DNA of 64,000 nt from Phytophthora sp. 'mugwort'. Taxonomy: Eukaryota; Oomycota; Peronosporomycetes; Peronosporales; Peronosporaceae. The stretch is from assembly GCA_033558025.1 (NCBI GenBank), contig JAUCEF010000018.1, positions 868,001 to 932,000 on the forward strand. The letters are read 5' to 3'. The notes beneath the pieces are model-generated. The model was not told where the DNA came from, made no database searches, and was given only the letters and a program-made list of their open reading frames with translations. This document shows, piece after piece, positions 10,722 to 19,522 of the stretch. The position numbers were made by a program, and so were the translations under genes. Every line of letters starts with the position of its first letter. Position 1 is the first letter of the stretch.

Positions 10722-11118
10722 GGAGGGCCCTTGCTACAGAACAGACATTTGGGAAAGCCGATACCAGTTATTGGGACGCTCCTGAAAACCCAAGTGTCAA
10801 GGAGGGAGTTCTCAGATAAACAGTCCAAATGTTGTGCATCATCTTCTCGAATACCCCTGAAAGCTCATTTCCGCCCCTTCTCAATCTCGCTGAGAACTTT
10901 GTCGAAGTCCGAATTACTGACCCGGCAGGTGGAAAGACTCGCACCACGCCTCGACCTTCGCATCTTCTCTACGGGCACTGAGGTTGACGGATTGTAGAGC
11001 TGCAGCACTAGCGGTCGCATGGCTCTTGTCAGCGCTTCTAGTCTTCCTCAAGTACACGATCGATCATGCTTCACCAAATCAATGCTGCTACTATCACAAC
11101 CATCTAAGTCCTCGTGAC
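10722..11118. other. Unassigned stretch right of Harbinger
   Basis: A forward reading at 10,731-10,994 and reverse readings with protein-like composition (for example NLSAREDAKVEAWCESFH near 10,990) are present, but I recognise neither. It is probably a fragment of a mobile element. Confidence 0.25.
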
Positions 11119-11515
11119 CGAAGATAAGAGATTGTCGAGTTCGACGTGTGGCGCTTCAGCTGCCGCGGGTGTCAGCATTTATTTACATGTTCGGCTCCGC
11201 AGACGACCCATCCCTCATTACACTGGCCAACAGGGCTTGATCATGCTACGTTTCGCAACGTACTTCAGGGGTTTGAGCCTCTCTATCATCAGTATTCACT
11301 GTATCCGAGGACGGCACGTTGCGACGTCTACCCTCACACTCAACACGCCATGGCTGACCACGAGATTTCGATGCGACGGGTTGTGTAGCGCTGACGCTAG
11401 CTGTCACGAACTCTACCGAAGTAGGAATCCGTGGAATCCTTTGGCAAATTTAGGAATGAATTATTTGTTATCGCATGAATGGCTAGCTACAGCCAGCGCT
11501 GACAGTGAATAGTGG
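11119..11515 (+). pseudogene. Second DDE_4-type transposase, N-terminal fragment
   Basis: Forward frames read FGSADDPSLITLA, then DHATFRNVLQGFEPLYHQYS, then GRPRDFDATGCVALTLA, separated by frame breaks. This order (helical N-terminus, then GRPR and an alpha-helical segment before the catalytic core) is that of oomycete DDE_4 transposases. It belongs to a different family from the intact-ended Harbinger beside it. The catalytic half is missing, cut off where the Ty3/gypsy remnant begins. Confidence 0.55.
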
Positions 11516-11594
11516 CTTCTAGGCGTGATATTCCCAAATCAGAAAGAAGCCAACTTGCCGTGGAGATTCCGTAGGTGCTGTCACACTCCCTTCT

Positions 11595-13060
11595 CTAGGA
11601 AGCAGCGTAGCGGTGGTGAGCTGTTTGAGAGCGTGTAGCAGACTGCGAAGCAACTGAGCGTGCGTGGAACGCGTCAATGAGTCCTCGGGCTTGAACGAGT
11701 GAATCTTCAGGCTCCCAGGAATCTCGATTACTCGAACCATACCATCGGACACCGTACTCGTGACGACCTCTGCGAACTCGAGAGTCAATTATGCGCTTGA
11801 CTTGTAGACCAACGGTACCATCTCGCGTAATTAGGTCAGGAATGCGGCTTCACGAGTAGTCGAGCCATCAGGTGTACATTGTTGCAGACGAGAGACGTGG
11901 AACTCATCATGAAGCTTGAGACCGGGTGGTAGCCCGAGTTTATAGGTGTCAAGGGTACAAGGAGATCCGGGGTGCAGGAAGCAGTAACCAAAAACAAGCT
12001 CATATTTTTTCTATTTACTCGCGCCGCCGGCACTGATATTCGAATAAATGGTAGTACAGCAGCCTTCCTTGGGCTTGTAATTGTCGAGGCGGACAGTCTT
12101 AGGTAATTCTTGGAAACGCGAGCAGGATAAATCTTCTGGGATCGCATTGATCCTGTTCCGCACAGGACCCAAGTACCCGTCGGCGTCGTAGAGTCGTGCA
12201 CACTGCTGTTGGATGGAACGTGACGGCACAGAGCATTGCTGTTGTGCATACAAATGCGTAGATACTCCATCGTCATCGTTCTCCTCGCCAACCTTGTTCA
12301 GCAACTCAGCAAGCGAAATGGATGCCGTGTCTTGCTTCCACTCGGGATTTCGAGAAATAAAGTCAGCAACGGTATTTGCAGTACCTCTAATCCAACGAAA
12401 GCGAGACTGATACAGACCGAGCTTATTGAGCCACCTTGCGAGTCGCTGTGAACACGTTTTCTGCCGCAGAATAAACTCAAGTGTACGGTGATCGGTATTG
12501 ATGTCGAATGGTTTGTCAACTAAATACAACTTCCATGTGTGCATCGCGAAAAGTGCAACCAGGAGCTCCTTCTCACGTGTCGGATACTTTATTTCAGCTG
12601 GGGCTAGCTTCCGACCACCATACGCGATAATGTGCTCGTCTTCATCGTCACACACTTGGTACAAGTAACCTCCAACTGCATAATCGCAAACGTCCATTTT
12701 CACGTGAAACGTTCGATTGAAGTCTGGGTGCGCAAGGACTGGAGGAGGCGAGAGGCGCTTTAGTTCCGCAAAGCAGCGGCGATGCTGACCACTGAGTTCC
12801 AGCTGCTCATTGCGAGTCTTGCCCTTCAGTAATTCGGTGAGCGGGGCGTCAGCTCCGCTAAACCAGGACAATACTTTAACACATAGACACAGGTGCCGAG
12901 AAAGGATTGGAGCTGATGGTTCGTCTGGGAACTGGCCAATTCTCGATGACGCGCACCTTATCGGGATCCATGCGAACACCATCGGCACCAATGAAATCAC
13001 CCAAACATGGAATTTCTCGCGAACAGAACGTGCATTTCGAGAACTTGATATAGCCGCCTA
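11595..13060 (-). pseudogene. Ty3/gypsy pol remnant with C-terminal chromodomain (chromovirus type)
   Basis: The end of reverse transcriptase lies at about 13,055-12,930 (KCTFCSREIPCLGDFIGADG), followed by a frame break and a continuous RNase H and tether region at 12,900-12,015 (HVKMDVCDYAVGGYL, TDHRTLEFILRQK, WLNKLGLYQSRFRWIRGTAN). The integrase core is missing. Next come the integrase C-terminal end (KLGLPPGLKLHDEFHVSRL) and, one frame away, a chromodomain at about 11,815-11,597 (VKRIIDSRVRRGRHEYGVRW, then SWEPEDSL). Chromodomains target integration to marked chromatin in chromoviruses. There are at least two frameshifts and an internal deletion. No LTR was located, and the left part abuts another transposase relic. 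Confidence 0.85.
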
Positions 13061-13062
13061 TT

Positions 13063-13592
13063 GATCAAGCTATTTACGATAAGCGAAGTATCGAGGATAA
13101 AAAAAAACTCTTTAAGCGGATCCTTGCTATCACACATCTTCAGTATAATTTCCATGATAAGCTTGAGGATCCACTGGAGACGCTCCGCGCCGAGTATGAT
13201 AAGCTGAAGGGTGAGCTGACCTAGGAAACGATAATCCAAGCATCATCAAACAGCTGAAGTCGCTGACAATAGATATGTACAGTAATCGTCTCATCGAAGA
13301 TAAAGAATTCAAGGATTATAACGCGACTACTATAACACCATGTTCTTCTTCGACCCCCGCATTATTTCCAGTTCAAGTGGTAGCTATGGCGACAATAGCG
13401 ATCTCAACTTGCTGAACTCAAAGCTATCATGGAGAATCTTATCTCAACGATCGCCCCCAGAAGACGCAAGCAGCTGTTTGGGCAACTGACCTTGACAAAA
13501 CTGTCAAGAAGGTGGATGCATCGACTCAGACTGAAGGCGGTCGCATGTGGGCTTACCAACCCCCCAAAAGACCGAAAGCGGTGAAGACGTAA
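13063..13592 (+). pseudogene. Virus-derived charged ORF, frameshifted
   Basis: A forward reading begins directly at the gypsy junction (about 13,063). It runs as a Lys/Glu-rich, coiled-coil-like chain to a TAG at about 13,222, continues in another frame to about 13,400 (LKSLTIDMYSNRLIEDKEFK), and ends in a third frame with a clean C-terminus at 13,592 (MWAYQPPKRPKAVKT then stop). The protein is not recognised. It is convergent with the acylation-motif ORF at 13,833-13,660, whose paralogue lies at the right end of the endogenous virus, so I take it as a viral gene that belongs downstream of that paralogue. Confidence 0.4.
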
Positions 13593-13659
13593 TCTAAGCC
13601 ATCTCTTACAGCTCGATTAGCTAATCCTCGATGAACCATTAGTTTTTTTATCGTTGATA

Positions 13660-13833
13660 CTAATCTCTAATCTCAAGTATCGCGGACTCTCCATCAAGAG
13701 TTTCGGTAGGTATGAAAACACTGTCGCCTAATACTACAATTTGATCAGCTTTTAATATCGTCGATCCAATGATTTGATTTGGTTCATCTGATTTTAGATT
13801 CGACTTAATATCTTTACTTGGTGTGCAGCCCAT
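13660..13833 (-). CDS. Small virus-type protein with N-terminal acylation motif (copy 1)
   Basis: This ORF has 57 residues and starts MGCTPSKDIK. A Gly at position 2 followed by Cys at 3 and Ser at 6 fits an N-myristoylation plus palmitoylation signal, so the product could attach to membranes. A paralogue sits at 25,388 with a near-identical start (MGCGPSKELK), a shared DPNQI/EPNQI block and a hydrophobic IVVLGDSVFIPT core. The ATG is inside a 52-bp palindrome, with TATATATATA a few bases upstream. It follows an S74-domain remnant on the same strand, in the same order as at the right end of the virus. The C-terminus looks truncated compared with the other copy. Function is unknown. Confidence 0.5.
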   Translation of the reverse strand: MGCTPSKDIKSNLKSDEPNQIIGSTILKADQIVVLGDSVFIPTETLDGESAILEIRD

Positions 13834-13869
13834 GCTTATATATATATATAAGCATGGGCTGCACACCAA
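13818..13869. repeat. Perfect 52-bp palindrome over a start codon
   Basis: Positions 13,818-13,843 and 13,844-13,869 are exact reverse complements (for example cagcccatgcttatata and its mirror). The reverse arm contains the TATA tract, the ATG and the first five codons of the acylation-motif ORF. The forward arm therefore also starts an ORF with MGCTP. It looks like the joint of an inverted duplication of the promoter and 5' end. Confidence 0.9.
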
Positions 13870-13891
13870 AGATAAGCATCGCGCGATTTTT

Positions 13892-14487
13892 TTATTGTTG
13901 ATGTATTTCATCAACTACTGCTTTTAAGGCTTCGATCTCAGACATGAGATACTGGATCATTCGCATATTGTAGCCAGAGAGACGGGGGTAGTTGATAGTC
14001 AACTTAACACCTATTGGCTCTAGCCCCGAATCTGAAAACGACTGTAGATTTGGATCATCGTCGGGATGCATTTCAATGAGATCTAAGTATCCAAGCTCAA
14101 CAATGGCTTGAGCTATGAGTCCTACCTCTGGAATAGCATCTGGATTTTTCTTCCATCCATAGGTCTTTACTTGACCTTGCTTATATAGTGATTTTACATA
14201 CGATAGTTCTACATTATCAATATCTTGCTTCAATCGTTTATCACTCGACATAACTATTGCTTCGCAGCCTACATATCCAGCAGATATCGCTCCCATCGTG
14301 CTATACGAAACCGGGCCTAGTGCGGACTCCATGCTACCACTGTTAGTGCGTATCCGATATACAGTAGTCCCGCCTGCTCCCCACGTATAAGTCGATTGGT
14401 TCGTGCAATGGACTCCAGCAGCTGGGAAAACCGTTCCTATCCCAAGTAGTCCAGAGCTCTTTAGGGTCATCATGGTTGCATTTGAAG
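13892..14487 (-). pseudogene. Fibre-type C-terminal domain with S74 chaperone (copy 1, truncated)
   Basis: The open frame starts right after a TGA and reads SSGLLGIGTVFPAAG, then a Gly-rich linker, then SSDKRLKQDI, the hallmark of the intramolecular chaperone domain (peptidase S74) that trimerises and then cleaves itself from phage tail spikes and some viral fibres. It ends in a predicted coiled coil (MSEIEALKAVVDEIHQQ). The repetitive shaft that should precede it is missing; pogo-type DNA follows instead. It is a diverged paralogue of the fibre end at 24.3-25.1 kb and lies upstream of its own copy of the acylation-motif ORF, mirroring the right end of the virus. Confidence 0.75.
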
Positions 14488-14499
14488 ATCCTCAGCCAA

Positions 14500-15126
14500 A
14501 AAATAAATATATCCAGCCAGTAACAATAAGAAAAGTAGAAGCGAAAATGCACCTGCATATCAGCTCTATGCTTGGTTCCCTTGTGCTTGATGCGGCGGAC
14601 ACCAGCTTGTTCCGATTTAAAAAGCGAACTGTCCAGGACAGGAGGACACAACGCGTTCTTGGTGCAGAGAACGCTGCATCAAACTTGCCAATCATCAGCA
14701 TGATGCACTTCATCGTGACGCATAGGCCTTTTGTCTGCCGCATCAAAAGGATCCATTCGAGTAAATTACAGAGACATTACATTAAACAAAATTAATACGT
14801 CGAGACAGCATTCGCATAGCATCATACAACATATACTACCGTGCTTCCAGCTCAGGATAGAGGATGTAAAGGGAGTTGTTAGGCTCCGACAACTTAAAGC
14901 ACCTGTTAGGTGCTTTTGAGGCAGCTTCCTTTAGCTCAGCTGCGTCCTTGCGCCACCTGTATATAGTAGCACGGGTGACGTGAAAGGTGGCGGCAGCTTC
15001 CACAGCGGAGAGCCCAAAAAGCGCACCCTACAATGCCAGGTTAGTTTCTGTAAACGAAAGACAATGGCAGGGCTACATCCGTACCTTACACTTCTTCTTA
15101 TTCTTGTTCTTCGGTCTGCGCGGCAT
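14500..15126 (-). pseudogene. Pogo/Tc5-type transposase, N-terminal DNA-binding half
   Basis: An ATG at 15,126 begins a basic segment (MPRRPKNKNKKKCK), then a GT-AG-bounded gap of about 60 bases, then FGLSAVEAAATFHVTRATIY, a helix-turn-helix of the psq/pogo kind, and YPELEAR near 14,850. After frame breaks, a CENP-B/Tc5-like second helix-turn-helix is suggested by VRFLNRNKLVSAAS around 14,620. The DDE core is absent; the frame runs into the virus-derived fibre remnant. This is a separate copy from the pogo DDE piece at 25.8 kb, which lies on the other strand. Confidence 0.6.
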
Positions 15127-15339
15127 GATGGACGTGTCGATGTGCGGGACGGGTGCCATTTGCGCGGAAAGCGCTGTTCACAAAAAACCTAATGAGGTTT
15201 TATTTTTGACTTGGTTTCAGCCAGTATTTTTTGCCTCACTCGATCCGACAAATACGGTACCTTCTTATCCTTCAGTTACTGGACTTATACTCTCATCCAG
15301 AACGATATATCCCTACGGTGCGTTAGAGAATTTTCTAAC

Positions 15340-16077
15340 TCACGCTTGCGAACCATCTTCAGATCCCTCCCAGCAGTCATCGCAGGCACACTTAAACCAA
15401 ATATCATCACCATAGTCGACGGTGAGCTGGGCTCCTGCCTTGACGTCCTTGGTCATGATAGCCAGCACTTTCACACTAGTACCATTCTGCATTTCCACGA
15501 AAGAGACATTCGGTGTACACGAGTGGCTCATCGTGTCAAAAAGTCAAATTCGAGAGCCTCAATATAAACAAATTTCTTACGTATAGACTTGGCGTGGAGA
15601 AGCATGGTGTATCCACTGTTCTGCTTCACTGCCTGATCCGGCTGTCCTTCTACGACAGCGTCGTACTCGCACAATTTACCGGCGTACTCACCCAAGACGT
15701 CTCCGACATTCAAGAAGGTCGTCGTAAGAAACCCTAGCCCAACTCGGTAGGTGTCAAACAATTTCAGGGTCGACAGAGAACGGGTAGCGTTACTACAGAC
15801 TGCCTCCAGCCCGCACAAATCGGGTCTGCAATAAATTGCCGTCGCTGCATTGCTGCATGTGTCCATGAAGCAATCTCCAACGCAACCGCAGGTTCGCCCT
15901 CATCAACGTCTGGAAATGAAATTCCTCCGGTATGACGCACTCAATGGTGAACTTCACGTCCACTGGCCACTCTTCTGCCAGCAAATTAGACTCATCACTA
16001 GCGCTGGGCGTCCTGAACCCCTCGAACCGCGGCCTGTGAGAACAGAGGGCATGAAGGCGATCTTTCACCCTCAGCAT
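15340..16077 (-). pseudogene. SET-domain lysine methyltransferase remnant
   Basis: Reverse frames read an AWS-like cysteine cluster (CGCVGDCFMDTCSNAA, then CRPDLCGLEAVCSN) at about 15,885-15,780, then the SET core (TYRVGLGFLT, VGDVLGEYAG) and, after a one-base shift at about 15,533, MSHSCTPNVSFVEM and LTVDYGDDIWFKC, with a post-SET-like CACDDC. These are the substrate and S-adenosylmethionine contacts of histone-lysine methyltransferases. A second shift separates the upstream piece (16,077-15,900). With at least two frame breaks and no intact 5' end it appears dead, unless some breaks are short introns. It sits between pogo DNA and the virus-type repeat. Confidence 0.75.
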
Positions 16078-16350
16078 CGCTATAGCGGCTTAGCCTTCTG
16101 GGCCTTGAAGTTGTGTGCGTGGTAGATCTCCCTCCCGCTTCGTGTGATGCCACATTTCGCTTGGTTACGGCGCTTGCGAGAACGCGGCACATGCCAAGAC
16201 CCCGGTCGCTTCTTGGGTTCGTGCCGGATTTTCGAACGTTCCCAACGAGTAGGAATTGGCTAACCAGGACAGCTTTTTCGCGTCGTCTCTGCGTTTATGT
16301 GGTGCAAGTTGTGTGTTAATCAAATGGGTCCTCTTTGAGCTGCATGACTA

Positions 16351-16583
16351 GAGTAGTAATAGCCAGCACATAGCTCCGGCGTATTTTTTCTTAGCACAAT
16401 TTAACAATGAGAGTAGGGCTAGCTGTTTCTAATGCAATGCAACGAGTTTAGCGACACAACTTCTCGACCACCTTAGAACGAGAGAAAGCGCCACCACTTT
16501 AGAAGGTAGTTTTAAATCCCCTCCCTTTTCTTAGAAGCGACAGTCAGTGGTTCCAGCCACGCGACTCTCGACCACCTGAGAGC
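16351..16583 (-). repeat. Inverted copy of the 3,878-4,113 repeat; likely left end of the endogenous virus
   Basis: This is the reverse complement of the repeat at 3,878-4,113, with about 90% identity by eye over 233 bases. The homology stops at 16,351 on the side of the SET/pogo relics, and virus-like ORFs begin on the other side. I therefore read it as a terminal repeat of the virus-like element. No matching copy was found near 25.6 kb. Confidence 0.75.
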
Positions 16584-16724
16584 ACAACGGGCAATCAACG
16601 CTTGAGAAGTTCTTCACAACCCCCTTGAGACTCAAGAAGACTCGGATGGATTAAAAAAATACATATTCATGTTCATCCTGAAGGATGAACTACTAAGTAT
16701 ATCAACTGGGTTTCGATATTAACG

Positions 16725-16847
16725 ATGTGCAACTTTATTACGAAAACCGGTGAGCTGTGTCCAAAATCGAAATCGAAGGATAGGTGCTGGATCCATCCGA
16801 TAAGTAAATTCCCTGTAGCAGTATCGGATATAAAGCAGAGAAAATGA
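16725..16847 (+). CDS. 40-residue zinc-knuckle-like viral ORF
   Basis: The ATG at 16,725 opens MCNFITKTGELC, and the spaced Cys/His pattern continues with DRCWIHP. This C-x9-C...C-x2-H arrangement is seen in many tiny proteins of large and mid-size protist DNA viruses. An AAGTATATCAAC element lies upstream. It is the first ORF inside the terminal repeat. Function is unknown; zinc or nucleic-acid binding is inferred from the pattern only. Confidence 0.4.
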   Translation: MCNFITKTGELCPKSKSKDRCWIHPISKFPVAVSDIKQRK

Positions 16848-16905
16848 TGGATATTATTTTTAAGGCTCTACTGCATCATAACGTTCGTGTCAATGTGGTA
16901 AGTTT

Positions 16906-17109
16906 ATGAAGCGTTGGGATTACGCGCATCATTGTACTTACACAAAGCTTAAAGCTTGGTTTCTAACCATGCCAATTTCGGAGAACGGACATTTATGGAG
17001 CATAAAACCTCTTGATGTAAATGCTAACATCTTGGTTAATGACGAGCGAACTAATGGGTTTACTTCAAGCAATGAATCCAGTCATATTGTTTTGCTGCAA
17101 GTATCATAG
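16906..17109 (+). CDS. Unknown 67-residue ORF in the virus block
   Basis: It is open from the ATG at 16,906 to 17,109 with no recognised motif. The composition is ordinary, with several aromatic residues near the start. It lies between the zinc-knuckle ORF and the convergent FGKYKGK gene. It may be a viral gene or a fragment of one. Confidence 0.25.
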   Translation: MKRWDYAHHCTYTKLKAWFLTMPISENGHLWSIKPLDVNANILVNDERTNGFTSSNESSHIVLLQVS

Positions 17110-17134
17110 GTACCCTCCCCCCCAAAATGCTCAA

Positions 17135-17444
17135 TTAAATCAACTCATCAATAGCAGCACACCGCTTAGGAGCCTTTTCAGTGGCAAACTTGGATGCACG
17201 CAACCACTGTAGACATTGCTCATCAATAGCAATACTTGCTTTACGACTTGCCCTTATACTTCCCGAAATTTAGTAGGTACGATCCATCGTCGGATCGATT
17301 TGCGAACTTGCTCGCAAGAAATACAGCAATGCTCTCATCTAAATTTGGTTGATTACGAAGCCAGCGGCAGTAGCTAGGATCCGTTTCAAACACTCTCTGG
17401 ATTGAGCAGTCTTTGTACTTGCCGAGCGTAATAGTTGTGTCCAT
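17135..17444 (-). pseudogene. Tandem FGKYKGK-domain viral protein
   Basis: The ATG at 17,444 begins a first unit (ITLGKYKDCSI, then YCRWLRNQ) and a second unit begins at LLNFGKYKGKS, where a frameshift occurs. The second unit continues in the next frame (CLQWLRASKFATEKAPKR) to a TAA at 17,135. The LxFGKYKGKxI...YxxWL signature is that of the small domain found at the C-terminus of exodeoxyribonuclease X-like and several viral proteins, where it is thought to bind DNA ends or partners. A TATATAGATAC element lies just upstream of the ATG. It faces the capsid gene tail-to-head, with a hairpin between. Confidence 0.6.
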
Positions 17445-17463
17445 AGTATCTATATAGATACCT

Positions 17464-17507
17464 ACCAGACTTTATCAAAGTAATTAATTATTTTGATAAA
17501 GTCTGGT
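17464..17507. repeat. Hairpin, 16-bp perfect stem, upstream of the FGKYKGK gene
   Basis: accagactttatcaaa at 17,464-17,479 pairs exactly with 17,492-17,507 around a 12-base AT-only spacer. It lies between the start of the FGKYKGK gene and the end of the capsid gene, which point the same way. It could act as a transcript 3'-end signal for the capsid gene or as part of the promoter. Confidence 0.6.
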
Positions 17508-17647
17508 TATTTATGCAGTAGTATAAAATCGAGAACCTCACCCGTTAGACGATCGTTGGAGAGCTCTTGCTCACTCACAACCAATACAAGCATGTTGGTA
17601 CCTGACATCCAACATTGACACCCTGAACCTGAATCGCCTGTGGCACA

Positions 17648-19090
17648 TCACGCTCTGTGGAAATCGTAGTCATGACTGCTATCAAAGTCTACTGGGAACC
17701 GATAACGAACGTTAAAGTTGCGGATACTCGAACCGGGGTGAAGCGTCCAAGGGGCACTATCGAAAGGACTCTTGAACTCATGTACAGCAGCAGAAGCAAA
17801 ACTACCGGTCTGCTCAGCAAATGGTAGTATAATAACATATTTAGCATTCTTAACAGAAGCCGATAGCTGGAGATCAAATGCAGCATTAAGCTGAGTCGAC
17901 TGCTTACCAGCACCAGCGCGCTGGTAGAACCATTGGGCATAGCAATCATTGCATCGAACCTTTTTCACAGGCTTGGAAATCATTGCCTGAGGGTTCTCAA
18001 GATGTACGAACGGTACATAGAGACGAGCAGTAGTGAATGGCATGTACGTACCATCGATAACAGGATCAAGGGCATTGACTACGGCACCCCAAGAAATACT
18101 GAATCCAGCAGAAGCAGCAACAACACCAGTCATAGGATTACCGGTGGAAGAGGCTGAAACCATTACAGGACAGGTATTGCCACTCGCAAGAGTAGTGCTG
18201 GTTAGCGACATACCCTTCGCCGCATCTACAGCGATAGTAGAAGTACCGTAATTGACTCTGAAGCGTTGAGGGATTTGCGGATTGGCCATTAATAAATCGC
18301 GTTCCTTAAAGATTGGGTAGAAGTCTGTTAGCTTAGCCTTTAGCATGTAGTTCCAAGTTCCCATAATTCCATTAGCAGTAGCTACACCAGATACGAAAGC
18401 ATCACGAGCGGTTCGGTTCGAGATTGTGGTAGAAGCCGTGGCAGCACCAAGCAAAGGCCACGACGTAGAGAAATCAGAACCAGCATTACGAGGGTTCGAC
18501 AACAGACGCGTTACGAGACCATCGTTAGGGATGGATGCACCGCCAGAGGGACCGGTGGTAGCAAACAAAGATGAGAATGCAGCAGTATTTGTGTATCCAT
18601 CTCCAGTAGTTGAGCTCGTAGCAGAACTGTACAATGCGGACTGGGCGGCATCCGGGTAAAGGAACGACTCAGCACCATGTTTTCGACATTCTGAGGACTA
18701 TAGCTTGTCTGAGCGCGGACATTGTTCCAAAAAAGCTTGTAATCGGCCATCGAGACAATTGTCTTGCCATTGAGCTCCAGAGACATGCTATCGATGACAT
18801 TCCAATTGCTGCACTTCAACGTAACACAGAAACGATTGGCAGTAGCGGTTTGAGCAGTAGCACCATTCTTCATCGAGACCTTGTATGGAAGCATGATGCA
18901 GCATCACGAAGGCAAGCAGATCCTTCGGAGCCGTTAAGCTGAGCAGTCGCATCGATAACATCATTTTGGTAAGATTCTTGGTTAAGATCGATTACAAACG
19001 GTACTCGCTTGCCAGAAGATACCTTGATCTCTGGGTCGCTCTTGAGCGAGCTCTGGTATAAATATTGGTCGGATAGTTGAGTTCACTCAT
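17648..19090 (-). pseudogene. Major capsid protein, double-jelly-roll type (Polinton-like virus)
   Basis: The gene starts at an ATG at 19,090 (MSELNYPTNIY) and ends at 17,648, giving about 480 codons if frames are followed. There are at least three frame changes: two in the first 200 bases and one near 18,662. Support for a capsid identity comes from size, the beta-rich low-complexity sequence, the early block with DVIDATAQLNGSEGSA, the middle with FYPIFKERDLLM, and the C-terminal region with VHEFKSPFDSAPWTLHP and SSIRNFNVRYRFPV, which resembles the end of Polinton-like virus capsids. Its place beside the protease, penton and ATPase strengthens the call. In live relatives this protein forms the icosahedral shell from trimers. 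A TATATATAGATT promoter-like element sits about 10 bases upstream of the start. Confidence 0.78.
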
Positions 19091-19095
19091 CGTTG

Positions 19096-19107
19096 AATCT
19101 ATATATA
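19096..19107. promoter_or_regulatory. Shared viral TATA-type element between capsid and protease genes
   Basis: aatctatatata lies in the 38-bp gap between the divergent capsid (ATG at 19,090) and protease (ATG at 19,129) genes. Read on the reverse strand it is TATATATAGATT. The same core recurs just upstream of the ATPase, the FGKYKGK gene and the candidate minor virion gene. Confidence 0.6.
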
Positions 19108-19128
19108 CTTTCGTCGAAATTAAATATT

Positions 19129-19453
19129 ATGACCGACCTTATCAGACCATTACGAGTGATCATGATCTGATGAACTCGCGAAAAAAAGAGGACTACATCT
19201 AGATGATATCTACGAATCGAGTGAAATAACGAAGCCTCTCTCGAAAAAGGGTTCATTTCTGATTCTACTACGACCGTCTAATCTTGATGTAGGAGACTGG
19301 CAGGCTGTTCATAATAACGAATTCTTTGATAGTATGGGTGAGGCAGCCCCAACGAAGTATGGGATCGGGAGCTACAACCGTAAGCAATACCAAGGTACGT
19401 ATGGGGATTACTGTGAAAAAGTGTATGCTCTGGCTTTACTCCAAGCAGTATAA
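19129..19453 (+). pseudogene. Adenain-type cysteine protease with altered catalytic His position
   Basis: About 107 codons with one frameshift near 19,165. The fold signature of Polinton/adenovirus-type proteases is clear: an N-terminal DELAKKRGLHLDDIY segment, a hydrophobic GSFLILL strand, then VGDWQAVHNNEFFDSMGE, YQGTYGDYC and a final helix. In this family a Gly-His-Trp motif supplies the catalytic His, with Gln and Cys further on. Here the motif is Gly-Asp-Trp, and the residue after the Cys is Glu where Gly is usual. Live homologues cut capsid and core proteins during virion maturation. With the His position changed and the frame broken, this copy should be inactive. Confidence 0.75.
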
Positions 19454-19522
19454 GAAACCACAAGTATTTTCAAAGATGAAAGAAATTTAACTATTCTTTA
19501 GTTTAGAAAATATAGATTAGTC

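Noticed and set aside
3878..16583. Reading the two 235-bp repeats as the two ends of one 12.7-kb transposon
   Set aside because: Intact host genes (ALG8, PDI) and an unrelated Harbinger lie between them, and viral genes lie outside on both sides. One terminus from each of two elements fits better.
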